The notes under the pieces: generated by a model
The model's database searches: none
The model's input: the letters and a program-made list of their open reading frames with translations, nothing else
Told to the model about the DNA's origin: nothing
In this document: piece after piece, positions 10,925 to 19,675 of the stretch
How the letters are laid out: the number at the start of each line of letters is the position of its first letter
Position numbering within the stretch: position 1 is the first letter of the stretch
Position numbers and translations under genes: made by a program
Origin: Nemertoderma westbladi
Lineage: Eukaryota; Xenacoelomorpha; Nemertodermatida; Nemertodermatidae
DNA length: 23,574 bases
NCBI GenBank assembly: GCA_032718475.1
Contig: JAUCBJ010000997.1
Coordinates: 1 to 23,574 of the forward strand
Direction of reading: 5' to 3'

Positions 10925-12230
10925 AAGAGAAGTTAACTTTTGGAAAATCTTCTGGATATTAACGAAAAATACAATTTGTTTCTACAATACGAAATAAACT
11001 TAACAAATTATAATGATGGGATCTGTAAGATCAGTAATCAGGGAATAGGCTTACAAAATAATCAATTACCTTAATAAGTAAATTAAAGGCCTAACCACCT
11101 TGTGTAAACAGCACAGATAAGCATTAAAGCCAACAAAATAACAAAGTTATAAAAAAAATGTTTAAAAATAAACATTTTTAGTAAGTTACATATAATTTCG
11201 CCTATTTAGAAGGTTCAGGCACAATATTAGTGAATTAAACTTTAGAGTCGGCCTACAAGCTCTCTCCAGGGTATGACTCTTACGAATTTCTGGACTGATA
11301 GAGCTACGTGTTGTACCTTATGGTTAGTACCAACCGGTTGACACACGTTGGACTTCACTAAACTGTAGTAGTACTCTTCTTAATCTTAAACCTAGCCATG
11401 ATATACAATAACAATACATAATATACCTATATATACATAGCCAGTATAATATTGATGGCGAGTTAAAATTTGTAACAGTTTGGATATAAAAATTCGACGA
11501 CATATTTTCATTTTTTGATATAAAAAAATTTAATATAATAATTTCACTTTTTGATATAACATAGAAACCATGAGAAAAGGCGCTTCCAAGTTAGCGACAA
11601 TGATAATTTCCATAGCAACGCGCTTTTAGTCTGTAATGCTAATAGACCTATTTTAACAATATTGAGCCATCCAAATCCATCACCGCGACCTTGTTGCTAC
11701 TAGCTATGGAATTTAAACAAAATAAATATTACAATTTTTAAACAAATTAAATTCGTCATATCCAAAATATTAAACTGCCTAAATTTCGACTCTTTATTAC
11801 TCGGCCCGAATATAAAGGCTGTTGCTATGATAATTTTCACCGTTGCTATGATTAAACAGGAGTAAGAGCCAATCAGAAACCTGGGGCGACCGTTGGTGAA
11901 GTCTACCCATATATAATTAATACTATATACTACAAAGATTTAATAAAAAATATTGTACAATTCTAAACTAGAAAGTCCCAAATTAATTATTTATATAAAA
12001 AGTATAAAGAGTAAATAAATAGTATCAAATAGTTGAGGAATAAATTCAAGATTAATTACCACAATTATTGCGGCTTACGGCACGGAAGTACATCTATATA
12101 AACATTCAGCTTATCTCTGCAGAACTTAAAATATAAACAAATTAATACTTCAGTTAAAAACCGTCTCTTCAGACTCTTAATATAATTTTTTCAAATTTTT
12201 TTCCTATTTCATCTATCGCAGATTTTTATC
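10925..12230. other. Noncoding AT-rich stretch
   Basis: No frame or RNA gene was recognised. Short CCAAT-type and TATATAATT sequences occur (11865-11920), but no adjacent transcript can be supported. Confidence 0.4.
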
Positions 12231-12269
12231 AAGATTCCAAATTTGAAAACCGTTTAGCAAGATATCTTT

Positions 12270-12700
12270 TACTTCTCGAGTTATATCTGTCAGTCCGTTT
12301 GACTGTCGGTCTGTCTGTCATTATGTCTCCAAAACAGTAAGAAAGCAATATAGCTAAAAAAAATTCCCGTGGGTTTTCTTGGTCCGCGACTTCATTTCTG
12401 ATGTCAAAATTCATATCTGGCCTCGTCTTTTCTGTCTGTTTGTCTGTCAGTTTGTCCGTCAAAATATAACCGACAGCCAGACAGACAATTTGGAAGTTAT
12501 CAAATGTTTAATCTGACACTCGAAATGAATTCTGCGACCAGGAAAACCAATATAACTAAACTTTTAGGTAGATGGTGTGATCGGCTCGTCAGAAAGACCG
12601 ACAGACAGACAAACAGACTAACCAGATTTAATTTAATGTGAAATCTGACCTCAGAAATGAAATCAGCAATCCGGAAAACCCCCATAGCAAAATTCTTAGC
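12270..12700. repeat. GTCT-bearing dispersed repeat, three copies, one inverted
   Basis: Related segments lie at about 12346-12420 (inverted), 12505-12567 and 12639-12695. Each has AATCTGAC-type, GAAATGAA-type and GGAAAACC-type blocks in order, and each is bordered by short (GTCT/AGAC)n stretches. The minus-strand frames crossing it (77 aa and 107 aa) merely translate these repeats. Confidence 0.6.
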
Positions 12701-12916
12701 ATGGTTTTGTGCTTTCGTATTGCTATATATATATTGACAGAAATTCTTACATATTAACAGACAGTTTTTGCGTGGGAAGGTTGAAAATTTAAAGGTAATT
12801 ATCTTGGAATGGCATATTTTCATTTTAAATCACTACTCCCCCGCCAATTTTCAACCAATTTGTAAGCAATAATAAAATTAGAGCAGTTTTTTTAGCAAAC
12901 ATCTAAGCCAGTACTC

Positions 12917-12987
12917 GCCCCCCCAACCCCCCCTCCACCCCCCCCCCCCCCCCCCCTACCCCTATCCCCACCCCCTACCCCTATCCT
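12917..12987. repeat. C-rich tract with a C19 run
   Basis: Consecutive C runs are separated by A or T, including 19 C at 12938-12956, followed by CCCCTATCCC-type repeats. On the minus strand this is a G-rich run that could form quadruplexes. It lies about 700 bp past the TMEM117 stop codon. Confidence 0.9.
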
Positions 12988-13682
12988 TTCCGATAATAAA
13001 TATTGCGATAATATAAAAGAAAACGACTTGCATTGGCTGATTGAGTGATTGTCATACATCTGAATAATATGGAGAGTTGTGAGTCATTGTGGAAAGTGGA
13101 TAGTTTGTCTGTAATTTCAAAGAAACAGCAAAAATTTGAGAATATCTGCGTATCTCATAATTGAGCAACTTTTTGAACATAAATATTAATTCTAACAACA
13201 ATCACCTACAACTAGATTAACGAGGTTACGGATGGGACGTTGACCCTGACATTATTTGTGTCGGAAAAGTGTTAAAAATGAAAAATGTTACGGAAAAGTT
13301 GGACATCAGTTGGACTAAAGCATAAAATTTAATTAATTAAAACATAAATTATAGTTACTTACTTACTACTGTATAGTATATATTACTTTTAATTTTCATT
13401 TTTCTACTAATTCCGTTTACTGTTTCTGTGTCCCAGCCCAGGTCATTAAGGTTTATATAAAATCTAATAAATCAGCCAATAATAATTTCCATTTAAAATA
13501 TTAAATTCTCAAATGAGCCTCTTACAATCTTACCTACAGGTGCTAAAATATCGAAGCAAATGTACTGCAGCTTAAAAAGACACCAATTGAATTAGTTATT
13601 ATTAGGGAGAAGCAAGCCAACAATGATATAACATTTTACCGTATTTTTTTTCACTGATACTGATAACAACCCAAACAGCTGA
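12988..13682. other. 3' flank of TMEM117 exon
   Basis: The probable 3' untranslated region of the minus-strand TMEM117 gene starts at 13682. I see no canonical AATAAA on the minus strand close to the stop. ATTAAA variants occur at 13388-13393 and 13328-13333, about 290-355 bp downstream of the stop, and are possible polyadenylation signals. Confidence 0.35.
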
Positions 13683-14616
13683 TCAAGTGACGGCTGTCAG
13701 CTCAGTGCCAGGTTTAGCAACCCCAGGTTGGGAGGCGTTATCATTAGAATGTTCTTCCACACTCCCCCTTAGCTTTGTCCCATTTTCACCTCGCCTACCA
13801 CCAACACCTTTCCTCATCTTAAACGTGTTCCCAAACCTTTTCATCCTTTCCTTTCGAACTTTCCTCATTCGAGCGGTTTGGGGGTCGTTTACAGCAAATC
13901 TTCCATAAAACCATACGAGGCATCCAAACGTCCCAAACCCAATAATAACCGGAAGAACCGCAGTGAGTTTAACTGGCCAACTGAAATCAGCGAAGTGAGC
14001 GTTAACAAAGGAATCCTCTTGGATATAAGGAAACCCAGTAAACGGGTTGATCGTAGAACTTCGATAGTCGTAAGTAAGTTGAGTCTCATTAAACTCGGAG
14101 AGTTGCGTTGTGTTAGTTACAGTGTAGACCCTCCCAGATGGTCCTACATACTGCCCGAAAGTAAAGGGATCGTAAAAGATCTGATTTTTCCACATGTTCA
14201 TATCTAAGATCATTACGATAAAGATGACACCGTAATTGAACCATTTCCCGGTTATATGAACAGACAAATCCACATTTTTACAGCAGGTAGGAATGGGTAT
14301 ATAGAAAGAGTTTGTGTTGACTCCAGGAAGTTTTATATCTAAACTTCCCATAAAGTGTGGAAACTCCCAATCTTGCATTACGATTAGAAGATCCATTACT
14401 AAAATGAAACCGGCGAGGTAAGCCCTGCTTAACTCATTGGTGTAAACGTAACCCATATTGAAAGTATCCCAGGAAATAACGTCTGTAGTTATAACGCATA
14501 TAACAATGATAGAGGCTGTTATGGCGACGAACCAGAAGAGAATGATCCGAGTCCATCCCTTCCAGTAACGACGTGGCAATCGCGCCCAACTCGGGTAATT
14601 CTCCTTGTCCTGCAAC
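13683..14616 (-). CDS. TMEM117: TMEM117-type membrane protein, terminal coding exon
   Basis: This partial CDS gives 310 residues, ending at a TGA (13685-13683). It matches the C-terminal three-fifths of vertebrate TMEM117, a multi-pass membrane protein. Recognisable conserved stretches include LQDKENYPSW (human LQDKPYPDWG), RIILFW, VITTDVISWD, LLIVMQDWEFPHFMG, HITGKWFNYG, MWKNQIFY and GQYVGPSGRVYTV. Hydrophobic segments lie near exon residues 22-44, 64-80, 126-140 and 216-238. Two N-glycosylation sequons, N168 and N176, fall in the long loop between the last two. The tail after residue 245 is basic and then polar, and it is poorly conserved. There is no start codon in this exon. A polypyrimidine tract and TTTCAG acceptor (AG at 14618-14617) precede it, and the first base completes a codon split by the intron (phase 2). 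Upstream exons encoding the N-terminal membrane segments are not visible here and should lie at higher coordinates. I am confident of the family. Orthology is inferred from this exon alone. Confidence 0.92.
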
Positions 14617-15669
14617 CTGAAATAAGAAAAATTATTTGTATTAAAGATGTCGTATAAAGTATTACTTTATTGAAAGAAAAACAGCTCCCATTGGCAATCA
14701 GTCAGTAATTCCACAAAATTAATTAGATTAGTGCCCCATGAGTCATGACTAACTGTTAGGGGTAAATTACTGCTTTAATTATGGTTTGTGTGTCTGACCA
14801 ACATCCAACAATCCCAAACCAAAAAAACAAACAATATGTAATAAATAATAATATAATATATAATAATAATAAAGACTATGTACCAACCCAACCATATAAA
14901 ACAATAGGGGCACTACCAAATCGCCATATATTTATTTTCGAGAACATATAGCAAACAGCTCACTCATTAACCCTTTATACCCTGAATTATGTTCGACATT
15001 GAGTCGACACCAATATTTTAAATGCATTTACTAAAAAGAAGAAAAAAAAATGGTTGACGGAACGCCAGCTGTATACAATTGTATACATTATAGGTGTTGA
15101 AGTCGTGCTAATGACAAGTGGGAAACGCGACGCAGTATAGTTGATTTCTGCTAATTATGAATAAATTCAAACTTCCGAAATAATTGGACGGATCCAAGAA
15201 GTGGATGTCCTTATTTCTCACGCGTGTTTGTTTGTTTGTCTGTTTGTACACACAACTTCTTGCACTTAATGATGATGGAATTGGATGAAACTTTGATGAT
15301 GGGTTCATTATAGAACCTAGTTGTGTAAGCAAGGTTTTGGTTGCGAGGGATCTGTTGGTTGCCTAGCAACAGTGAAATTAATTCTAGAATGACCGATCAT
15401 AATCGTAGAATTCACTCAATCAAAATTCTGTCGACACCCCATAGAAGGGAGCACCTATCTATCGGACATGCTTTATGCAAAAATTTCGCTTTATTTCATT
15501 TAGAATTGTAGGAGAAGATACATTTCTAACAAACAGCGTTTTTTAACAAAGGCACTACAATATTATACTAATTATTTTATTATCATACTGGCTAGCCATT
15601 CCCGAATATCGTTGCCAAGACAACATCCTATTGGAGGTTCAATGTGGAGGTAAGTAGCAGTGTAATTAA
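14617..15669. other. Probable TMEM117 intron sequence
   Basis: This starts with the splice acceptor of the TMEM117 exon (minus strand) and holds only short frames (74 and 62 aa, minus) without similarity. A TTAACCCTTTATACC sequence at 14967 resembles a piggyBac end, but no partner was found. TTAA at 15666-15669 is the target site flanking the piggyBac element. Confidence 0.45.
15666..15669. repeat. TTAA target-site duplication, left
   Basis: TTAA immediately precedes the CCCTTTTAGTACT terminus. The identical tetranucleotide flanks the other end at 19672-19675. TTAA duplication is the known hallmark of piggyBac insertion. Confidence 0.9.
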
Positions 15670-15682
15670 CCCTTTTAGTACT
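15670..15682 (+). repeat. piggyBac left terminal inverted repeat
   Basis: CCCTTTTAGTACT, the exact reverse complement of 19659-19671. The CCC start is typical of piggyBac ends. The match stops after 13 bp. Confidence 0.93.
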
Positions 15683-15889
15683 GAATTGGAAAATATCTTG
15701 TACCTCCAGAACCTGAATATATTTTATGAAATTATAAAAATATTTCTTAAACTTCAACAAATGTCACAGGCTTGCTTCCTTTCAAAATAATCTATGTTTC
15801 CCCAATTATGAGGTTGTTTTTACCGTAGATTTCATTTCCGAAGTCTGTTTTTCTGTACAGCCTATCCTTCCTTATGTGTCTGTTGTCTG

Positions 15890-16188
15890 TCTGTCTGTCT
15901 GTCTGTCAAATAGAAAAATTGTGTTTCAACTGAAATCTGAATCTCCTTTTGGGTAATCAATGCCGTGGAATTCGAATCTAACAATAACTTATTCATTCGA
16001 TTAGCCGTTCTTCTGATATTGTCTGTCTGTCTGTCATGTTATTATGTCTGTCTGTCAAAATATTACTATCTAATCAGTTTGTTATTACGAATTCTTAAGA
16101 AACATCTAACAGCTCCCAAGTGGCACTGAATGACGTAGAATTCAAACATTGGTTCAGATTATTAAATTATTTATCCGTTCAGCCAATA

Positions 16189-16220
<32 letters not shown>

Positions 16221-16475
16221 TCGTCAAATATTGGGATTGTGTTTGAAGTGAAACAGATTCACTTTTTTGGGTAATCGAAGTCGAGGAATTCGAATCTGAC
16301 AATAGTTTCTTAATTCAATTAGCCGTTCTTCTGATATTGTCTGTCTGTCTGTCATGTTTTTGTTTGTCTGACAAAATATGTTAGAATCCGATCAGTTTCT
16401 TATTACGAATTCCTAATAAATTTCTAACAGCTCTGATGGGCCATTGAATGACGTAGAATTCAACATTTGTCCAGT
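15890..16475. repeat. Diverged tandem repeats with (GTCT)n blocks inside the piggyBac
   Basis: Four units run at about 15890-16020, 16021-16192, 16193-16338 and 16339-16475, each opening with a (GTCT)n run. Units 1 and 3 share TGGGTAATC, GGAATTCGAATCT and ATTAGCCGTTCTTCTGATAT. Units 2 and 4 share GATCAGTTT-type, ATTACGAATTC, TCTAACAGCTC and TGAATGACGTAGAATTCAA. This makes a dimer repeated twice. It lies between the transposase 3' end and the left terminus. Confidence 0.75.
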
Positions 16476-16480
16476 TTATT
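16475..16480 (-). terminator. Candidate polyadenylation signal of the transposase
   Basis: AATAAA on the minus strand, about 150 bp past the transposase stop codon (16629-16627) and inside the element. It is the first canonical hexamer I see downstream. Position and sequence are the only support. Confidence 0.5.
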
Positions 16481-16626
16481 TTATAAAAAGTACAGCTATA
16501 TTTATAAAAAAATGAAAATGCCATTACAATATAACAAATACCGGTATACTGTATACCAAGTGAATATAAGTGCATAAAATATTTAGAAATATTATGGTGA
16601 TTCAGAGTAAAGTTTGTATGTTGAAA

Positions 16627-18842
16627 TTACGCTGTGTGGTAACTTTTTGAACATGCCATGCACAATGCCGGTGTATTGGGGCATTGAGGGCAATAAAACC
16701 GGGTCTTTTTTTGGATACCCTTAGAGTAACACTCGCGGCAACGGTTACGGGGCTTTGCGTCGGTAGCAGTTGGTGGAATCTCCGCAATACAGTGAACCAC
16801 AATTGGTGGAGCAGGAGAAGATGACGTTGAAGGCAGTGAATCCTGATACGTACATTTCTTCCGCTTGCGTGGAGTCTCCACAACAATCTGAGTGAGCCAT
16901 TTAATTGCCTCCTTCATAGCATCCACCATGTGAGCATTCTTGTTTTTTTCTAGTTTATACATAATAAATGCATTTACACACAACCGAGCGAAAAAGTTGA
17001 ATCCGACTTTCTTAAACCAAGCTTGGGATTTTCGAACTGGGTTGTAGTATTCGATCAACTGATCCTGAAGATCAACTCCACCCATGTTCTTATTGTACAA
17101 GTCGATGGGTGTTGGCTTCCTGTATGAAACCACATCCCCCCCACGAACATGGCGAGACTTCTCAACGTGGTCAGCCTTATCAACTGACGATAGAAAATGC
17201 ACATCTCTCTTATCAGTGAACTTAATAGCGAGAAGGTGGTTTTTCCTCATGAAGGTGGTGGATATCGGCTTCTGCTTCATTGAAGCCAACACTCCAGGTA
17301 TTCCACGTGAAGGGTTTATGGTGCCACGAATGCCAGTAGAACGGGTAAGCAAGTACTCGGCCAATCGCACACTGTTGTACCAGTTGTCTATGTGGCAAAT
17401 GTAACCCTTGTCTAAGAGTCCCGCATCATCAAGTAATAGTACCACAATATTCTCACTGTGGCTAAGCGAGGATGTCTCATCCACTTGGGGAATGTCTGCC
17501 GCCCGACCACAATAAACTCTTGCACTGAGGGCATATCCTTTCGCATCACATAGTAAAAACGATTTGATGCCAAACCGAGCCCGTTTAGTGCGGATGAACA
17601 TTTTAAAGCCAAGGCGACCCTTGTGGAGCAACAACGCCTCATCCAGGGAAAGATTCACCTGGGGTGTATACACCTTGAATAGCTCGTTCACGATGGTGAG
17701 GAATTCGTTCACCCTGGTGGCCCTCACTGTGACGTCAACATTGTCTGGGTTGGCAAATCGAATAAACTTCAGGATTTGTAAATATCGATCGCGACTAATT
17801 GATCCTGGCTGGGTAAAGAAGGGTGTTGCCATAAGTGTGTCCAACGCCCAGTACGACCTGAAATTGAAATTGATTTATTGAACAGCAGAAGCAAACACCA
17901 AAAAAGCAGGTGTGGTACTTACCGGTATTTATTAAACACAGTTTACACTACCGGTAGCCGAAAAACAACAGCAGTGTGTGCTACTGTGTACATACCTCCT
18001 ATAGTAAATGACCACACTGGACCACATCACAATGTTGACCACCTCTGTAATTATATTTATTCATTTTTTTATTTATTCATTTATTTTATATTTCCATTGG
18101 ATTTAGGGGGTAGGGGGCCCCTACTCTCCCTCTCCCTACCATGTGCCAAAACCAGCTTTAATTAGGGTTAGCCACAGTTTCCGATTAGGGTTAAAACCAT
18201 CATCTTTTGGTTAGCAGTTAGAGTTCTCAGACCCCAATCCTAAATCGCTTATACTGTATGTACTGGTAATTTAAATTAAACTATTTACCTGATATCTGGT
18301 TTGCGGATGATACCCATGTGAAAAGTTAGACCGATGAATTTCTTCATCTCAGCCACAGTGATTACCTTCCACTTCTTAGCACAAGTACCATCATCGTTTG
18401 TGTAAAATTTCTGAGCACGGATGTTTGTCCACGTGGCGACAGCTTCAAATAGCTGATCAGGTAGAAACACTTGGAAGTAGTCAATTACACTAAATTCAGA
18501 AGTGTCAATCCCATTGTTCCACCCCGGTGTTCCACTAAAATCGAATTGGACACTAAAACTAACGTCACTGGCTTCAGTGACAACATCCCACCCGTCACCT
18601 GGTAGAGGTGCAATTGCATAACGAGAGCTGCTGTCTGATGAGTCGTCGGAATCATCAACAGAACCCTCACTTGAACTACTAGCTGCATCACCCTGGTTAT
18701 CCCCACTTTCCATTCCCGTCACATCGTCACCACTTTCTCCACTACCATCAACATAATCATCGACTTCATCGTCGCTCTCATTACTTAGAGTAAAACCATA
18801 GTAATTAACAGGATGGCGATCTCTTTCAGGTCTGTCTGCCAT
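16627..18842 (-). CDS. piggyBac-family transposase, two exons, 594 aa
   Basis: Joined as exon 1 18842-18289 and exon 2 17857-16627. DDE-type piggyBac (DDE_Tnp_1_7) transposases excise and insert the element at TTAA sites in the nucleus. The start is the ATG at 18842-18840 in a strong context (GTGGCCATGG). An in-frame TAA lies upstream. Residues 1-90 are acidic and Ser-rich, as in many relatives. The N-terminal domain follows. The splice junction (R185) restores the family motif around SYWALDTLMATPFF (186-199). Catalytic aspartates are D257 in LSLDEALLLHKGR, D342 in HIDNWYNS and D447 in NKNMGGVDLQDQ, matching the spacing of the well-studied cabbage-looper enzyme (268/346/447). A basic stretch, PRKRKK, lies near 514-519 and may be a nuclear localisation signal. 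The C-terminal Cys-rich domain has Cys at 558, 561, 574, 577, 584 and 587 and His592. Length equals the family norm, with no frameshift or stop. Its inverted repeats are intact, so this is more likely a mobile transposase than a domesticated PGBD gene. Confidence 0.93.
17858..18288 (-). other. Intron of the piggyBac transposase
   Basis: 431 bp. The donor is CAG|GTAAAT (GT at 18288-18287) and the acceptor is TTTCAATTTCAG|G (AG at 17859-17858). Without splicing, exon 1 runs directly into TAA (18287-18285). With splicing, the reading frame and the conserved YW motif are restored. It contains T-rich and AT-rich DNA and two TACCGGTA palindromes (17920 and 17949). Confidence 0.9.
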
Positions 18843-18878
18843 GGCCACTGTTAGACTGTTAGACGTACAGTCACTCAA

Positions 18879-19603
18879 TATAGGCCCTAATAATTAATAT
18901 AATCAGATAATCGTATTATATAATATAATAAATAGTATATATCAGTATATTCCAAATGGCACAAGTAGGCTGCCGGTAATAGGCTACACTTAATTTCACT
19001 AGGCCTATTACAGTATATATTATGAGAATAAATTCTACCGTAATTCTAATTCACTACGCACTACGTACCGGTAATAATAATAATAATCATTAATTGATAT
19101 AGGCCTATACCGGTAATAAATAATTATTATAAATTTATATGATAATTATAGGCCTAATAAAAAACAGCATACGTCATACACATAAGTGCAGCAGTGCCGT
19201 AAATTGATTCACAAATGACTGACTGAATATACAATTACTAACAAATGGATGGATGGAACGTAGTAGCTTTAGTCACCTACAGGATAATATTATGATGTGT
19301 TATCCAATCACAAACGAGATAACAAACCACTCCAGGGTTTAGGGCACGGTACCCCGTAATGTATAATGGATAGTAGTCAACAATCTACCTACAACCAATT
19401 CGCCCTGCCTCAACAAAGGCAGCAAAGTTGGAAGTAAAAGGCCTAGATTTGAATCTCCATAGAAGGCAAGGTAAACCCATTAGCCAATCAAATGGCTGCA
19501 AAAAAATTTCAAAAATTATTGTCCTAAGGCACTGAATAGTGAATTGGAACACTTTCTAAGGCGCTGTTGGGTGGTGGATGGCCTGCTTATCAAGTGAGAT
19601 GCC
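18879..19603. promoter_or_regulatory. 5' region of the piggyBac transposase (promoter expected)
   Basis: The roughly 760 bp upstream of the transposase ATG, inside the element, holds no frame. TAGGCCTA lies at 19000, 19100 and 19149, and TACCGGTA at 19066 and 19108, so five 8-bp palindromes fall within about 160 bp. This cluster sits where the promoter or transposase-binding sites should be. No TATA box can be assigned with confidence in such AT-rich DNA. Confidence 0.35.
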
Positions 19604-19660
19604 ATGGTACAACAGTTGGGACATAGCGCAGGTGGTTATGGTACAACAGGTGGGACATAG
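19604..19660. repeat. Subterminal direct repeats, right end of piggyBac
   Basis: Two copies of a 23-bp motif, ATGGTACAACAG(T/G)TGGG followed by ACATAG, at 19604-19626 and 19638-19660. They differ at one base and are spaced 34 bp apart. The second overlaps the start of the terminal repeat by two bases. No copy was found at the left end. In other piggyBac elements subterminal repeats bind transposase, and the same role is plausible here. Confidence 0.8.
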
Positions 19661-19671
19661 TACTAAAAGGG
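19659..19671 (-). repeat. piggyBac right terminal inverted repeat
   Basis: AGTACTAAAAGGG, the exact reverse complement of 15670-15682, followed directly by TTAA. Confidence 0.93.
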
Positions 19672-19675
19672 TTAA
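19672..19675. repeat. TTAA target-site duplication, right
   Basis: TTAA directly abuts the GGG terminus, matching 15666-15669. Confidence 0.9.

Larger units (their letters stand above)
15670..19671 (-). mobile_element. Complete piggyBac transposon, 4,002 bp
   Basis: Perfect 13-bp inverted termini are bordered by TTAA on both sides and enclose one uninterrupted, spliced transposase gene on the minus strand. From the transposase 5' side: about 830 bp of AT-rich upstream DNA, exon 1 (18842-18289), a 431-bp intron, exon 2 (17857-16627), then about 950 bp of 3' DNA containing dimeric GTCT-bearing tandem repeats. Five copies of the palindrome TACCGGTA lie inside the element and none was found outside it. 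Nothing visible breaks the element, so it looks autonomous or very recently active. It lies upstream of, and in the same orientation as, the TMEM117 exon, and may occupy one of that gene's introns. Confidence 0.93.

Noticed and set aside
9478-10997. ORFs of 448-494 aa (plus) and 460 aa (minus) across the 15-bp array
   Set aside because: Four frames on both strands are open simultaneously, as expected for any stop-free 15-bp repeat. There is no non-repeat domain.
12229-12823. 77-aa and 107-aa minus-strand ORFs
   Set aside because: They are translations of the GTCT-bearing dispersed repeat, visible as repeated peptide blocks within them.
18163-18192. Telomere-like TTAGGG motifs
   Set aside because: Only two isolated ATTAGGGTTA occurrences inside the transposase intron, with no tandem array.
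18843-18878. Extending the transposase N-terminus 12 codons to TTG at 18878
   Set aside because: TTG is not a credible eukaryotic start here. The ATG at 18842 has a strong start context and gives the usual 594-residue length.
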